This document shows, piece by piece, positions 63,144 to 64,000 of a stretch of DNA of 64,000 nt (positions are counted from its first letter, which is position 1; every line of letters starts with the position of its first letter). Source of the stretch: Saprospiraceae bacterium (GTDB taxonomy: Bacteria > Bacteroidota > Bacteroidia > Chitinophagales > Saprospiraceae). The position numbers were made by a program, and so were the translations under genes. Below the pieces are notes generated by a model. The model had not been told where the DNA came from. It was given only the letters and a program-made list of their open reading frames with translations, and made no database searches. The DNA is taken from positions 325,001 to 389,000 of the forward strand of contig JADJJL010000003.1 of NCBI GenBank assembly GCA_016710265.1, written 5' to 3'.

Positions 63144-64000
63144 TTAGCGGGTAGAGATCGTGCCCATCATCCGTTTTTCCAATTTTTTAAACCAGGATAA
63201 ACGATCCAAACCAAAGAACCACACCATCCGTTTGGTCCATTCGATGCCAATGGCTTTGGAAAAAAGAATGGGGGAATACATCCATGGATAGCTATGACAA
63301 AGAGAAATGACTTTTAATGAAAAACTTGAAGAAGTTGAAAGAGCTGGCTTGATTAAATGGGATTGAATGTTCTGAAAGATGAATTGGACAAATTGCGAGT
63401 AAGTATGTTTTCCGGACTCCACGATGTCCTGATAAGCTTGGTTGGCCAATTGTTGGCAATAGTTTTTGTCATGAATTTTGCGGATGACCTCCTCCAAATT
63501 GGACCAGTCTTTTGCGATGGGGATGTAATGCACATCGGCCACAAAGATGCCATTGTAGTAGCCTTCCACCAATACCTGACAAGTTTTACTCACCGCTGCT
63601 TCAAAATGTCTTGGAGATAAGGCGTAGTATGGAAAATGTTGGTCTAATCCGGGGAAGCAATGATCTCTGACTTCTTCAAAACTTGCATCTGGTTTGAGTA
63701 GCTGATATTTTTCACAACACTGTCGGATGGAACCATCCGGATCGTGTAAACTGGATCCACCTTCGCAGCCCAGCATGATTCTGGTACTGCCTACAAATCG
63801 ATACCAATTTTCACCAAATATAAATTGATTGGGATCGTTGGATAAGTCCGTTTTTAAATCGCTGTTTTTTAGTTTTTCAGAAAAAACTTCGGTGAGCCTC
63901 CATTTGTAAGTTCCGAAATAGCCAAGATTATAAGGCATTTTGCGTGCCCGGTAGGCTACATCAAGAGATCTATGTTCGTGAGGGAGTGCATAATTGCTGT
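63144..64000 (-). CDS. Glycosyltransferase (CgeB/group 1-like), cut by window edge
   Basis: The open frame runs from 63144 to the right edge with no upstream stop, at least 285 residues; an in-frame ATG at 63938 is internal, because the 20 preceding codons (HEHRSLDVAYRARK) are family-like. Features: YRARKMPYNLGYFG near the start, MLGCEGGSSLHDPDG, a 'YYALSPRHFEAAVSKTCQVLVEGYYNGIF' segment and 'HYIPIAKDWSNLEEVI'. The 'SPR.FEA....L.(D/E)Y..G' pattern belongs to group 1/CgeB-type transferases (GT-B fold). It is the first visible gene of the glycan operon and likely adds a sugar to it. Donor and acceptor are unknown. Confidence 0.75.
   Translation of the reverse strand, partial: SNYALPHEHRSLDVAYRARKMPYNLGYFGTYKWRLTEVFSEKLKNSDLKTDLSNDPNQFIFGENWYRFVGSTRIMLGCEGGSSLHDPDGSIRQCCEKYQLLKPDASFEEVRDHCFPGLDQHFPYYALSPRHFEAAVSKTCQVLVEGYYNGIFVADVHYIPIAKDWSNLEEVIRKIHDKNYCQQLANQAYQDIVESGKHTYSQFVQFIFQNIQSHLIKPALSTSSSFSLKVISLCHSYPWMYSPILFSKAIGIEWTKRMVWFFGLDRLSWFKKLEKRMMGTISTR

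Noticed and set aside
1..64000. tRNA, rRNA, integrase, transposase or phage genes
   Set aside because: None recognised on either strand; the repeats found have no associated recombinase within the window.

Overview
The window is AT-rich bacterial chromosome from a Bacteroidota member, most likely of the Saprospirales/Saprospiraceae type. The evidence is the number of secreted proteins ending in type IX secretion (T9SS) sorting domains, of both the short 'PNP...GxY' type and the longer gliding-associated CHU_C type, a PorZ-like T9SS component, ELWxxDGT and Cys-rich adhesin-like repeats, a eukaryote-like kynurenine pair, and promoters that match the Bacteroidota -7 box TAnnTTTG instead of sigma-70 boxes. 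The genus assignment is inference. I see no rRNA, tRNA, CRISPR array, prophage or transposase.

Layout. 1-5.6 kb (minus): a truncated sensor protein, RNase HI, a small HAD phosphatase, an exported S9 peptidase, a DUF3467 protein and a TIGR01777 epimerase. 5.6-8.4 kb (plus): oligopeptide-type binding lipoprotein and one permease, closed by a hairpin terminator. 8.4-11.8 kb: small outer-membrane protein and the kynU-kmo operon. 12-20.8 kb: orphan lipoprotein, T9SS PKD protein, fumC, a frameshifted M16 peptidase, an unlisted 43-residue membrane protein, a Tat-exported PLP enzyme and a double retropepsin-PDZ protease. 20.8-23.6 kb: membrane protein, 2-oxoglutarate dehydrogenase E2 and a GHMP kinase. 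23.8-30.4 kb: two tandem 1056-residue T9SS paralogues plus a gene remnant. 31-39.6 kb: ELWxxDGT protein, PorZ-like protein and a giant CHU_C protein. 39.6-49.6 kb (minus): ClpB, lipoproteins, a barrel-like protein, a repeat island, ALDH7 and an M14 carboxypeptidase. 49.6-55.2 kb: rnhB, a barrel protein, BI-1 family protein, NhaD, a second frameshifted gene, a universal stress protein and a NicO-like membrane protein. 55.2-64 kb (minus): glycosyltransferase relic, a CHU_C protein with ten tandem repeats, then a surface-glycan operon (two sugar epimerases, an asparagine-synthase-like amidotransferase and a glycosyltransferase running off the edge).

How it fits together. Much of the window supports a predatory or polymer-degrading surface lifestyle: secreted peptidases and adhesins go out through T9SS, peptides or amino acids are imported and catabolised (S9, M14, M16, ALDH7, kynurenine enzymes), and carbon enters the TCA cycle (fumC, odhB). 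Gene spacers hold several families of palindromic or low-complexity repeats that no gene explains. I found fourteen perfect TAnnTTTG boxes placed just upstream of genes; in three cases the box ends only 3-4 nt before the start codon, which predicts leaderless mRNAs. I did not find a convincing new multi-gene defence or conflict system; the best unexplained signals are the leaderless small membrane protein, the mosaic tandem paralogues, the repeat islands and the barrel/lipoprotein pair at 42.6-44.4 kb.
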